Assembly (NCBI GenBank): GCA_934476075.1 | Contig: CAKSNH010000005.1 | Coordinates: forward strand, 62,001 to 126,000 | DNA length: 64,000 bases | DNA from: an uncultured Clostridia bacterium | GTDB taxonomy: Bacteria; Bacillota; Clostridia; UBA1381 | Direction: 5' to 3' | Part shown: positions 10,010 through 18,005 of the stretch, piece by piece | Layout: the number at the start of each line of letters is the position of its first letter | Numbering within the stretch: position 1 is the first letter of the stretch | Notes under the pieces: model-generated | What the model saw: the letters and a program-made list of their open reading frames with translations, nothing else | Told to the model about the DNA's origin: nothing | Databases searched by the model: none | Translations under genes and position numbers: made by a program

Positions 10010-11161
10010 TTAGGATAAACGTTCTTTGAAATCATCATATCCGAATGTTTTAATTGTCTTAAATTCATCATTTTTTGTGTACAGCATAATAGACGGCAGC
10101 GGCATACCGTTGAATGTATTGTTCTTTACCATGCTGTAATGTGCCATGTCGCAGAACACAAGCTTGTCGCCGATTTTAAGCGGCTCGTCAAATGAATAAT
10201 CACCGATAATATCGCCGGCAAGGCAGGTAGGTCCGCCAAGACGATAGGTATATTTTTTCTCGCCGGGCATACCCGAATTTATTATATGCGGACGGTACGG
10301 CATCTCCAATACATCGGGCATATGACAAGCGGCTGATGTATCCATTATAGCCAAATCCATATTGTTTTTGTTAAGCTCCAAAACCTCCGACACAAGATAA
10401 CCCGTATTTAATGCAACCGCCTCGCCCGGTTCAAGATATATCTGCAAATCGTATTTATCTTTCATATAATTGATACATTCAATCAAGGTTTCAATATCAT
10501 AATCGGGACGTGTAATGTGGTGACCGCCGCCGAAGTTAAGCCATTTCATTTTATAAAGGTACTTGCCGAATTTTTCTTCAACAACCTTTATTGTGTTTTT
10601 CAGCGTATCGGAGTTCTGCTCGCACATGGTGTGAAAATGCAGACCGTCAATCTCGTCAATAACGCTCTCGTCAAAATTTGCAAGCGTTGTGCCAAGACGT
10701 GAATTTGTAAAGCACGGATTGTATATATCGGTTTCAATCTCGGAATATTCGGGATTTATGCGAATACCGCACTGAATATAATTTTCGCTGCTACGCACCG
10801 TATCTTTAAATTTGTTCCACTGCTCGCATGAATTGAACACTATATGGTCGCATATTTTCACAAGCTCTTTCATTTCACTTTCCTTGTATGCCGGAGCAAA
10901 TACATGGGTTTCTTTGCCGAACGGCTTGCCCATTTCTTCATATCCGAGTTTTGCCTCAAATATACCGCTTGCCGTTGTTCCACAAAGGTATTCGGCGATA
11001 AGCGGATACACCGAGAACATGGAAAATGCTTTTTGTGCAAGCAGAATTTTTGCACCTGTCCTGTCCATAACATTTTTCAGTATTTCCAAATTTTTAATCA
11101 ATAATCTTTCGTCAACTATGTATGACGGTGTAGGCACTTTATTAAAATCAATCTGTTTCAT
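10010..11161 (-). CDS. nspC: Carboxynorspermidine/carboxyspermidine decarboxylase
   Basis: A 383-residue PLP enzyme of the alanine-racemase fold that decarboxylates carboxy(nor)spermidine to (nor)spermidine in the cytoplasm, the last step of the alternative polyamine pathway. The PLP lysine is Lys44 in the LAQKAF motif; the glycine-rich phosphate loop is GGGHHIT; CDMAHY near the C-terminus corresponds to the conserved CDxAxY segment. The start chosen has AAAGGAGC eight bases upstream; a longer in-frame start 36 bp earlier lies inside the zur gene and lacks a binding site. It overlaps zur by 14 bp, so the two are translationally coupled. Its partner synthase gene is at 14219-15418, divergent across the operon promoter. 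Confidence 0.93.
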   Translation of the reverse strand: MKQIDFNKVPTPSYIVDERLLIKNLEILKNVMDRTGAKILLAQKAFSMFSVYPLIAEYLCGTTASGIFEAKLGYEEMGKPFGKETHVFAPAYKESEMKELVKICDHIVFNSCEQWNKFKDTVRSSENYIQCGIRINPEYSEIETDIYNPCFTNSRLGTTLANFDESVIDEIDGLHFHTMCEQNSDTLKNTIKVVEEKFGKYLYKMKWLNFGGGHHITRPDYDIETLIECINYMKDKYDLQIYLEPGEAVALNTGYLVSEVLELNKNNMDLAIMDTSAACHMPDVLEMPYRPHIINSGMPGEKKYTYRLGGPTCLAGDIIGDYSFDEPLKIGDKLVFCDMAHYSMVKNNTFNGMPLPSIMLYTKNDEFKTIKTFGYDDFKERLS

Positions 11162-11573
11162 TTTTTGCTCCTTTAAATTTATTTCGGCATTTTTCACAGT
11201 AACCGTAAAGCTCCAATTTGTGCGATGTTACGGTGAATTGGCTTGTATCCATTTTTACATCATGCAATGGGCACATATCAATGTGCGTAATCTCATTGCA
11301 CCCAAGACAGACCGCATAGTGGCGGTGCTGATTGCCGGTAAGCTCATAATAGTAGCAGTCGCTGTCATTTATAACCGATTTCTGCACAATGCCTTTTTCG
11401 CAGAAAAGCTCCAAGGCACGGTATATTGTGGATAATGACATATCTTTTAAACGAACGTGCAGAGCCTCGGCGGTAATCGGTATTTCTTCCTTTTCGAGTT
11501 CGTGAATTAAGATTATACGCTGTTTGGTCTTTTTTATTTTTGCCTGTTCAAACAAATCGGATACATCAGACAT
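11148..11573 (-). CDS. zur: Fur-family metal-dependent repressor (Zur-like)
   Basis: A 141-residue Fur-superfamily regulator. It has the N-terminal winged helix (LSTIYRALELF as recognition helix), a His-rich hinge (NQHRHYAVC) and two CxxC pairs (CLGC and CEKC) that form the structural zinc site. The setting, directly after znuB, and the Zur-type palindrome at the znuA promoter make zinc the likely co-repressor; Fur or PerR cannot be ruled out by sequence alone. The ATG at 11573 has AGGAAGG ten bases upstream; a TTG nine bases earlier sits on top of that site and is rejected. It follows znuB by 15 bp. Confidence 0.87.
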   Translation of the reverse strand: MSDVSDLFEQAKIKKTKQRIILIHELEKEEIPITAEALHVRLKDMSLSTIYRALELFCEKGIVQKSVINDSDCYYYELTGNQHRHYAVCLGCNEITHIDMCPLHDVKMDTSQFTVTSHKLELYGYCEKCRNKFKGAKNETD

Positions 11574-11588
11574 TACAATCAATCCTTC

Positions 11589-12389
11589 CTAATTTTTATT
11601 CCTGTTTGCAAACATAAGAATAATCAATACAACCACTCCTATAAGTACAATAGTTCCGCCCGGTTTCAAGTCAAGATAATACGAAAGGAACAATCCCGAT
11701 ATTGTAAAGCAGAATGCAAATATAACCGAATATATGAACGTCTGCTTGTAGCTTTTGGCAATCATCATTGCACAGGCTACGGGGATAACCATAAGCGATG
11801 ATACCATAAGTGCTCCTACGGTTCTCGACGCAACCGAAACGGTGATAGCCGTAAGCACCATGAACACAAAATTTATCCCACGCACGGGCATACCGGTAAG
11901 ATATGCCGCCTCCTCGTCAAATGTTATGTAAAACAATTCTTTGTACAAAAGATAAGACGCAATAATAACAACAATGCAAAGTCCTACGGTAAGATAAAGT
12001 TCAAAATCCGATATGGCAACGATTGAGCCGAACAGGAAACTGTTAAGGTTTGTACTGCTTTTTATAAATCCGGAGAACACCGCCGTAAGACCGACACCCG
12101 CCGACATGACAACGGAGGTGGATATTTCAGCATATTTGCCGAACGCACGTCTGAAACCTTCGATAGACATTACAGCAAACAGCGAGAATATTATTGCTCC
12201 CAAAATAGGATTGATGCCGACCATAAGACCGAATGCAATACCTGCAAGGGCAGAGTGGGAGGTGGCGTCACCGATATTGGATAATCTTTTTAAAACTATA
12301 ACAACGCCGATACACGGTGCGATTATTGATATAAGAATTGCGACAAGAAATGCTTTTTGCATAAAGTCGTACTGAAAAATACTAAGCAT
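11589..12389 (-). CDS. znuB: Zinc/manganese ABC transporter permease
   Basis: A 266-residue integral membrane protein of the ABC-3 family, with seven to nine hydrophobic segments, the pattern of metal-uptake permeases such as ZnuB/MntB. It contains the family's GDATSHSALAGIAFG segment near residues 35-50. It overlaps the upstream ATPase gene by 8 bp, and the solute-binding protein comes before that, so the three form one importer. Zinc rather than manganese is inferred from the His-rich loop of the binding protein and the neighbouring Zur-like gene. Confidence 0.92.
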   Translation of the reverse strand: MLSIFQYDFMQKAFLVAILISIIAPCIGVVIVLKRLSNIGDATSHSALAGIAFGLMVGINPILGAIIFSLFAVMSIEGFRRAFGKYAEISTSVVMSAGVGLTAVFSGFIKSSTNLNSFLFGSIVAISDFELYLTVGLCIVVIIASYLLYKELFYITFDEEAAYLTGMPVRGINFVFMVLTAITVSVASRTVGALMVSSLMVIPVACAMMIAKSYKQTFIYSVIFAFCFTISGLFLSYYLDLKPGGTIVLIGVVVLIILMFANRNKN

Positions 12390-13116
12390 GATTGTGGTAT
12401 CCGCCTTTCATAAGTTTTGCAAGTTCGTCCACACTGAGGTCATTTTTGTTGTAAAAACTAGCACAGCCGTCGGTGTGGAGCACCAGCAGTTTGTTGGCAA
12501 GCGTGACCAGTGACGGTGTGTCATGATTGGTCATAACTATTGTAATGCCTTGTGCGTTGAGCTTTTTTATAATGTCGGTTATGGCGTCAACCGATGGTGC
12601 GTCCACACCGACGGTAGGCTCGTCAAGGAACATCAATTCCGGATTGTTCACAAGAATTCTTGCGATAAATATTCTCTGCTGCTGACCGCCCGACATTTTG
12701 CCGATAAGCCTGTTTTCAAATCCGCTCATGCCGACAACTTCAAGAGCCTTTTTCATAGCCTCGATATGCTCCTTTTTCGGCTTTCCGAACAAGCCTATTT
12801 TAGAATACAGATTTGCTAAAATAACTTCTTTCACCGTTGCGGGGAAAGATGAATTGAAAGAATTGGCTTTCTGTGAAACATAGCCTATTTTAGAATAATC
12901 TTTAAAATTCTTTCTCTCCTCGCCGAAAAGCCTAATACTTCCGCTGTTATACTGCAAAATTCCCAAAATCAGTTTAATTAAGGTGCTTTTGCCCGTACCG
13001 TTCGAGCCGATTATCCCCAAAAAATCGCCCTTTTCGAGCGATAGATTGATATTCCTTAAAACAGTCGCATCGGAATAAGAAAATTCCAAATCTTTTATTT
13101 CCAAAACATTATCCAT
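12382..13116 (-). CDS. znuC: Zinc ABC transporter ATP-binding protein
   Basis: A 244-residue ABC ATPase that powers the ZnuAB importer. Walker A is GSNGTGKST (about residues 37-45), followed by the Q-loop at YVSQ, the signature MSGGQQQR and Walker B LMFLDEP, with a switch His in MTNHD. The preferred ATG has AAAGGA nine bases upstream; a TTG 18 bp earlier overlaps that site. The last codons overlap the start of znuB. The C-terminus ends GGYHNHA, a small His-containing tail. Confidence 0.92.
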   Translation of the reverse strand: MDNVLEIKDLEFSYSDATVLRNINLSLEKGDFLGIIGSNGTGKSTLIKLILGILQYNSGSIRLFGEERKNFKDYSKIGYVSQKANSFNSSFPATVKEVILANLYSKIGLFGKPKKEHIEAMKKALEVVGMSGFENRLIGKMSGGQQQRIFIARILVNNPELMFLDEPTVGVDAPSVDAITDIIKKLNAQGITIVMTNHDTPSLVTLANKLLVLHTDGCASFYNKNDLSVDELAKLMKGGYHNHA

Positions 13117-13135
13117 TGTCAATAGTCCTTTCAAA

Positions 13136-14035
13136 TCATTCGCATAATGCTTTTTTCAGTGCTTGCAGATTATTTTCCATAACGGTAAAATAGTCCTCCG
13201 AACCGCTTTCAAACGGGCTTAGTACAAGCACCTCGCCGCCGATTTCGTTTGCGGCGGTATCGGCAAGTTTTGTGTCCCCGCTGTTTTCGGCAAATACATA
13301 TCTTATATTGTGCTCTTTTGCAAAATTAACTATCTCCGCCATCTTTGCAGGGGACGGCTCACTATCCGCCATAACTCCCTCGATACCAATCTGCTCCAAG
13401 CCGTACGCATTGCACAAATATCCGTATGCTTCGTGCGACACTATGATATATTTTGTTTTTGCATTTTGCAAAACTTGTTTGTATTCATTGTCAAGATTTT
13501 CCGCCTTTTCTTTGAATACGGCTAAATTCTGTTTGTAGTAGTCCGCATTTTCACTGTCGGTTTTGCATAATTCATCGGTGATTGACTGTGCCTGTATGAC
13601 GGCGTTTTTCGGGTCAAGCCATACATGGGGGTCGTGACCGCCGTGTGAATGTCCGTCATCGTTTTCGTGTACATCAACATCAATCTCGGTAATATCCTTT
13701 GACGCCTCGACTACATCAAGTCCGCTTTTCGCCGAATTAAGCACATCGCTTACCCATGTTTCCATATCGTCACTGCTGTATACAAAAATGTCGGCTTTCT
13801 GCAATTTGACAATATCGCCGGCGGACGGCTCCCAATCGTGCGGTTCTGCACCGCTCGGCATAAGACATTCCACGTCAGCTTTGTCGCCTGCAATTTCTTT
13901 TGTAATCTGATACATTGCATTGAAAGATGTATATACAACGGCTTTGTCCGAATTGTCGGAGTTTTGCACGTCTGCCCCGCATGAGGACAGCAATAAAGTT
14001 AAAATCAGGCTGAATAATATCAATAGATGTTTCAT
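13136..14035 (-). CDS. znuA: Zinc ABC transporter substrate-binding lipoprotein
   Basis: A 299-residue cluster A-I binding protein. It has a lipoprotein signal (LLLSSCG, Cys at about 19) and so is anchored outside the membrane. A His/Asp-rich loop (HENDDGHSHGGHDPH, about residues 117-131) is the hallmark of zinc-specific ZnuA proteins; conserved ligand His residues are in EPHDWEPS, PHVWLDP and SHEAYGYL, with a late Asp/Glu in FAENSGDTK. It is the first gene of the operon, with a consensus promoter and a Zur-like box just upstream. Confidence 0.95.
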   Translation of the reverse strand: MKHLLILFSLILTLLLSSCGADVQNSDNSDKAVVYTSFNAMYQITKEIAGDKADVECLMPSGAEPHDWEPSAGDIVKLQKADIFVYSSDDMETWVSDVLNSAKSGLDVVEASKDITEIDVDVHENDDGHSHGGHDPHVWLDPKNAVIQAQSITDELCKTDSENADYYKQNLAVFKEKAENLDNEYKQVLQNAKTKYIIVSHEAYGYLCNAYGLEQIGIEGVMADSEPSPAKMAEIVNFAKEHNIRYVFAENSGDTKLADTAANEIGGEVLVLSPFESGSEDYFTVMENNLQALKKALCE

Positions 14036-14071
14036 TTATTTCTCCTTTAAAATTCTATGTTTTTCGACTTG

Positions 14072-14088
14072 TTGCGAATTATTCGCAA
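14072..14088. promoter_or_regulatory. Zur-like operator of the znu operon
   Basis: A perfect palindrome TTGCGAAT-T-ATTCGCAA (8-1-8). The 7-1-7 architecture and the A/T centre match the Fur/Zur box geometry known from Bacillus (TCGTAAT-N-ATTACGA for Zur). It lies just downstream of the znuA -10 box, over the expected transcription start, where a bound repressor would block initiation. The regulator is probably the product of the fourth gene of the operon. Confidence 0.75.
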
Positions 14089-14092
14089 TTAG

Positions 14093-14121
14093 ATTGTATA
14101 ACTTTATATCAAATTTGTCAA
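14093..14121 (-). promoter_or_regulatory. Promoter of the znuA-znuC-znuB-zur-nspC operon
   Basis: On the minus strand a perfect TTGACA, a 17-bp spacer and TACAAT. It lies back to back with the promoter of the carboxynorspermidine synthase gene. Confidence 0.8.
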
Positions 14122-14140
14122 GTTAAAAATAAATTTTTGT

Positions 14141-14166
14141 ATTATGCTTGAAAAATTAAGCATAAT
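14141..14166. promoter_or_regulatory. 26-bp dyad over the synthase promoter
   Basis: A perfect inverted repeat ATTATGCTT-N8-AAGCATAAT. Its loop coincides with the -35 box of the plus-strand promoter at 14148-14176, so it is well placed as an operator. The regulator is unknown; the sequence does not match the Zur-like box nearby. Confidence 0.6.
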
Positions 14167-14176
14167 AACGTATAAT
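14148..14176 (+). promoter_or_regulatory. Promoter of the carboxynorspermidine synthase gene
   Basis: TTGAAA, a 17-bp spacer and a consensus TATAAT, about 43 bp upstream of the ATG. The -35 box sits in the centre of the dyad at 14141-14166. Confidence 0.75.
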
Positions 14177-14218
14177 CAATTATAGTAATTATTTTTTTGA
14201 AAACAGGGGGTTTTATCT

Positions 14219-15418
14219 ATGGGTAAAGCGTTAATTATCGGAGCCGGCGGTGTTGCCGGTGTTGTTATACACAAATGCTGTCAAAACTCTGATGTATTTG
14301 AGGAGATTTGTATTGCGAGCAGAACAAAATCAAAATGTGACGCATTTAAGAAAAAACTTGACGGCGGAAAAACAAAAATCTCAACCGCACAGGTTGATGC
14401 GGATAATGTTGATGAATTGGTTGCTCTTATCAATGATTTTAAACCTGACATTGTAATCAATGTTGCACTTCCGTATCAGGATTTGACTATTATGGACGCT
14501 TGTCTTGCAACAAAAACGGATTATATGGATACTGCAAACTATGAACCGCTTGACACAGCAAAATTTGAATACAAGTGGCAGTGGGCATATCAAGACAGAT
14601 TTAAAGAGGCTGGAATTACAGCACTTTTGGGCTGCGGATTTGACCCTGGTGTAACGGGTGTATTCTCGGCATATGCACAAAAGCACCAATTTGATGAAAT
14701 CAACGAAATTGATATTCTTGACGCAAATGCAGGCGACCATGGCTATCCGTTTGCGACAAACTTTAATCCGGAAATCAATATCCGTGAAGTAAGTGCAAAG
14801 GGCAGTTATTGGGAAAACGGAAAATGGATTGAAACAGAGCCGATGGAAATTAAGAGAGTGTACAACTTCCCCGAAATCGGTGAAAAGGATATGTACCTGT
14901 TGCACCATGAGGAATTGGAGTCGCTTGGCAAGAATATTAAGGGCATCAAGCGTATTCGTTTCTTTATGACATTCGGACAGAGTTATCTTACACATTTGAA
15001 GTGTCTTGAAAACGTAGGTATGACATCTATCGAGCCGATTGATTTTGAGGGCAAGAAGATTGTACCGTTGCAGTTCTTAAAAGCCGTACTTCCGGACCCG
15101 TCTACATTAGGTCCCCGTACAGTTGGTAAAACCAATATCGGCTGTATATTCAAGGGCAAAAAGGACGGCAAGGAAAAGACATATTACCTGTACAACGTAT
15201 GTGACCATCAGGAATGTTATAAGGAAGTAGGCTCACAGGCTATTTCTTACACAACAGGTGTACCGGCAATGATTGGTGCGATGATGGTTATGACAGGCAA
15301 GTGGAAAAAGCCGGGCGTATACAATGTTGAAGAATTTGACCCGGACCCATTCATGGACGCATTGAACAAATTCGGTTTGCCGTGGCACGAAAGCTTTAAC
15401 CCTGATTTGGTGGATTAA
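14219..15418 (+). CDS. Carboxynorspermidine/carboxyspermidine synthase (saccharopine dehydrogenase family)
   Basis: A 399-residue NAD(P)-dependent enzyme that condenses L-aspartate semialdehyde with a diamine (diaminopropane or putrescine) to carboxy(nor)spermidine. The Rossmann motif GAGGVAG is at residues 8-14; LGCGFDPGVTGVFSAYA and the GDHGYPFATNFNPEINIRE region are typical of the CANSDH branch of saccharopine dehydrogenases. The decarboxylase gene nspC lies across the divergent promoter, which supports this branch over true saccharopine dehydrogenase. Cytoplasmic. The ribosome binding site is AGGGGG. The symbol is left empty because usage differs between species. Confidence 0.93.
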   Translation: MGKALIIGAGGVAGVVIHKCCQNSDVFEEICIASRTKSKCDAFKKKLDGGKTKISTAQVDADNVDELVALINDFKPDIVINVALPYQDLTIMDACLATKTDYMDTANYEPLDTAKFEYKWQWAYQDRFKEAGITALLGCGFDPGVTGVFSAYAQKHQFDEINEIDILDANAGDHGYPFATNFNPEINIREVSAKGSYWENGKWIETEPMEIKRVYNFPEIGEKDMYLLHHEELESLGKNIKGIKRIRFFMTFGQSYLTHLKCLENVGMTSIEPIDFEGKKIVPLQFLKAVLPDPSTLGPRTVGKTNIGCIFKGKKDGKEKTYYLYNVCDHQECYKEVGSQAISYTTGVPAMIGAMMVMTGKWKKPGVYNVEEFDPDPFMDALNKFGLPWHESFNPDLVD

Positions 15419-15470
15419 TCTTTAATGTATGACAATATAAAAGTAAATTGAAAATTGCGGAGATAATGGA

Positions 15471-15899
15471 ATGAAAAAGTATAGTTTGTTAGTTATTTGC
15501 ATGGTTCTCGTAATTTTGTTGGTCAGTTGCAGCAATAAAGCAATATCGAATGTAAAGATTGATTTTGGAAATTCATCAATATATACAGAAAAAGATATGA
15601 ATGATGCAATAGAGGTAATTGAAAAAGAATTTAATTCGTGGGAAGGGTGCGAATTATATAGCCTTTCATATTCATCAGATGATGTTTGTACAGATGCGGA
15701 CAATATTGCATGGATGAATGATTTGAAAAAAGCTAATGATAACAGTCAGGTTTTTACGCAATGTATTATGTTTGACAGTAGGTTTCGCTCTCCGAAAAAA
15801 GGCGGCGGAGCATGGAATCCGAATGAAGAATATACTTGGTCATGGTGGCTGGCTCGCAGTGAAGGCGGAGAATGGAAGCTGATGACATGGGGATATTGA
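15471..15899 (+). CDS. Hypothetical lipoprotein
   Basis: A 142-residue protein with a lipoprotein signal (LVILLVSCS, Cys at about 20). The mature part has alternating charged and aromatic residues and ends in a Trp-rich stretch (YTWSWWLARSEGGEWKLMTW), reminiscent of DUF4829-like small surface proteins; no function is known. The start has GGAG eight bases upstream. It is followed by a bidirectional terminator. It is about 50 bp after the synthase gene and could share its transcript. Confidence 0.75.
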   Translation: MKKYSLLVICMVLVILLVSCSNKAISNVKIDFGNSSIYTEKDMNDAIEVIEKEFNSWEGCELYSLSYSSDDVCTDADNIAWMNDLKKANDNSQVFTQCIMFDSRFRSPKKGGGAWNPNEEYTWSWWLARSEGGEWKLMTWGY

Positions 15900-15928
15900 T
15901 ATGTAAAAATCGATTTGTCAGATATATG

Positions 15929-15967
15929 AAAAATAGTCACAGAGTTTGATACTGTGACTATTTTTTT
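15929..15967. terminator. Bidirectional terminator
   Basis: The stem AATAGTCACAG / CTGTGACTATT is flanked by A and T runs on both sides. It serves both the lipoprotein gene (plus) and the phosphofructokinase gene (minus). Confidence 0.85.
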
Positions 15968-15974
15968 GTGCTAA

Positions 15975-17204
15975 TTACTTTAAATCTCTTATACTGATAT
16001 ATTTTGGCACACCGTTTTCGTAGTTTGGATATATCTCGCCTTGAACAAGCGGAGTGACATATTCCATAAACAAATCGGTAACCCCCGTACCGTCCGCATT
16101 GATAAATTCTCTCGGCACGCAATTTTCGGTGTTGGCGATTTTTTCGATGTCGGCGGCGGTTAATTCTACCGCATACGGTACGCTTGACAATCTTCTGACC
16201 GATACCATTTTTCCGCTTTGACCGCCGAGAGCGAGTTCCACCGCTTTCTGACCGATAGCGAATGCCTCGTCAATATCTGTTTTAGAAAGTAAATGTGCCG
16301 CACTTCGCTGCAATGTATTTATCTCAACCGAACGTACCTTGCAGCCGAGCTCCTGTTTGATTATGTTTTCCAATACCTTGCCGCTGCCCGACAATGCTTT
16401 GTGTCCGAAACAATCAACGGTATCATCTCCGAACACGTCACATACAAGATTGCCGTTCTCGTCCTTTATACCCTCTGAAATTGCGACAATTACGTTTTTG
16501 ACAGACTTTAATTGCTCCTTGACATCGGATATAAACTTGTCTTTTGAAAACGGTATTTCGGGGAAATATATTAAATGCGGTGCAAAGCCGTTGTTTGCTC
16601 TCTTTGCCAATGCGGACGCACCGACAAGCCAACCTGCGTTTCTGCCCATAATCTCAATTATCGTTACAGACTTCACATCATATACAGATGCGTCATGTGC
16701 CGTTTCCATAACAGATGTCGCAACGAATTTTGCCGCAGAACCGTAACCGGGAGTATGGTCGATTTCGGGCAAATCATTGTCGATTGTTTTGGGTACGCCG
16801 ACAAAACAAATGTCGCTGTTTCGCTCTTTGCCGACGTGGGATAATTTCATTATGGTATCCATCGAATCATTGCCGCCGATATACAAAAAATATGCTATAT
16901 CATTTTTTTGGCACAATTCAAAAATTTTATCGTAACATTCGTCGCTGTAATCGTTCGGCAGCTTGTATCTGCACGAGCCTAAAAATGCCGCCGGTGTGAG
17001 TTTTAAACGTTCTATATTCTTCTTTTGCGAAAAATAGCCGGTCAAATCTGTAATATCGCCCCTCAGCATACCGGCTATTCCGTGCTCCATGCCGTATACC
17101 TTGTCTATTTCGCTTGACTTTAAAGCCTCATATATTGCCCCTGCCAAACTGGAATTTATGGCTGCGGTAGGTCCGCCCGATTGTCCGATAATTAAGTTTT
17201 TCAT
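15975..17204 (-). CDS. Pyrophosphate-type 6-phosphofructokinase
   Basis: A 409-residue phosphofructokinase. It phosphorylates fructose 6-phosphate, most likely with pyrophosphate as donor: the loop that reads GGDG in ATP enzymes reads GGND here (YIGGNDSMDT), and the catalytic loop is PKTIDND rather than PGTIDND. Both changes are known marks of PPi-PFK. IMGRNAGW and the C-terminal substrate loops are also present. The length suits the PPi-dependent (clade B2/long) group. It is transcribed alone from a promoter about 155 bp upstream. With the glycogen cluster in this window it fits energy-saving glycolysis in an anaerobe. Confidence 0.9.
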   Translation of the reverse strand: MKNLIIGQSGGPTAAINSSLAGAIYEALKSSEIDKVYGMEHGIAGMLRGDITDLTGYFSQKKNIERLKLTPAAFLGSCRYKLPNDYSDECYDKIFELCQKNDIAYFLYIGGNDSMDTIMKLSHVGKERNSDICFVGVPKTIDNDLPEIDHTPGYGSAAKFVATSVMETAHDASVYDVKSVTIIEIMGRNAGWLVGASALAKRANNGFAPHLIYFPEIPFSKDKFISDVKEQLKSVKNVIVAISEGIKDENGNLVCDVFGDDTVDCFGHKALSGSGKVLENIIKQELGCKVRSVEINTLQRSAAHLLSKTDIDEAFAIGQKAVELALGGQSGKMVSVRRLSSVPYAVELTAADIEKIANTENCVPREFINADGTGVTDLFMEYVTPLVQGEIYPNYENGVPKYISIRDLK

Positions 17205-17359
17205 ACTCTGCTCCTAACACTTTTTTAAAAAAATATTTTCTCGAATTTTTATTAACTCGATAACAGTTTTTTTAACCGAAACATCAATAAAAACCTTATC
17301 TGCTTAATATTAATATTTTTATTAATTTATTCACGGTTATCGAAGTTTTGACGTTAATT

Positions 17360-17388
17360 ATTGTACCACAAACGGACGCATATTACAA
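17360..17388 (-). promoter_or_regulatory. Promoter of the phosphofructokinase gene
   Basis: On the minus strand TTGTAA, a 17-bp spacer and TACAAT with TGG before the -10 box. The leader of about 150 nt (17205-17353) is very A/T-rich and holds a distant inverted repeat CGATAAC / GTTATCG; nothing else was recognised in it. Confidence 0.65.
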
Positions 17389-17390
17389 CA

Positions 17391-17438
17391 AAAAAGCTAT
17401 AATTACCCAATATATCATTTGGCAATTACAGCTTTTTT
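17391..17438 (-). terminator. Intrinsic terminator of the membrane-protein gene
   Basis: On the minus strand the stem AAGCTGTAATTGCC / GGGTAATTATAGCTT (with mismatches) is followed by a T run. It lies just after the stop codon of the gene at 17451 and also between that gene and the phosphofructokinase promoter. Confidence 0.75.
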
Positions 17439-17450
17439 AAGCATTGATAT

Positions 17451-17909
17451 TTATTTATCTAACTTTGCACCGAGTTCGGTTTGCATATAGTCTATCACTT
17501 TGTACTGCAAAAGCTTGTCCTTCCACACCGTTTGTACAAGGAGTGCGGGCAGTATGACAATGCTTATGATATGCCCGATAAAATCGGTCGGGATAGGTTC
17601 GTGCAGTTTTGCCACCAAGCGGATAAAATCGTTCATAAACCATGCACAGGCGAGTATTTTTGTGGTGAACGAGAATTTGAAACTGCCCGATATTATGGTT
17701 TTTCCGCTTTTTCGGTACATATACGCATGGAACGGACGCATTAATATAAGAAATCGTGCCGACAATGCCACCTTAAACAATACAAGCATATTATTTTTGC
17801 AATAGCCGACCATAGTGGTGTATTTTGTTACATGGTCGAATAAATCCATTTTTTCGCCGACCTGCTTTTTTATACTTTCAATGTCCATGTCGGTGACGAA
17901 AGTATACAT
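17451..17909 (-). CDS. Hypothetical membrane-associated protein, start uncertain
   Basis: At least 152 residues, not recognised. Two or three hydrophobic segments are visible (NNMLVLFKVALSARFLIL and IGHIISIVILPALLVQTVW), with basic loops between. The first ATG has no ribosome binding site. The frame stays open for 33 codons upstream, back to the stop codon of the DUF1015 gene, and the only plausible binding site (GGAAGTG) in that stretch is placed before an ATT codon at 17987. The true start may therefore be a rare ATT, or the gene may have lost its start. It directly follows the DUF1015 gene and probably shares its transcript. Confidence 0.6.
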   Translation of the reverse strand: MYTFVTDMDIESIKKQVGEKMDLFDHVTKYTTMVGYCKNNMLVLFKVALSARFLILMRPFHAYMYRKSGKTIISGSFKFSFTTKILACAWFMNDFIRLVAKLHEPIPTDFIGHIISIVILPALLVQTVWKDKLLQYKVIDYMQTELGAKLDK

Positions 17910-18005
17910 TACAGGTTTTACGGAAAAATGCGTATGTTTTAATACTGCGTGCAGCTTGGCTTTGATATGTCTTAGTATTCTGTTAATGCTATCACTTCCG
18001 AATTG

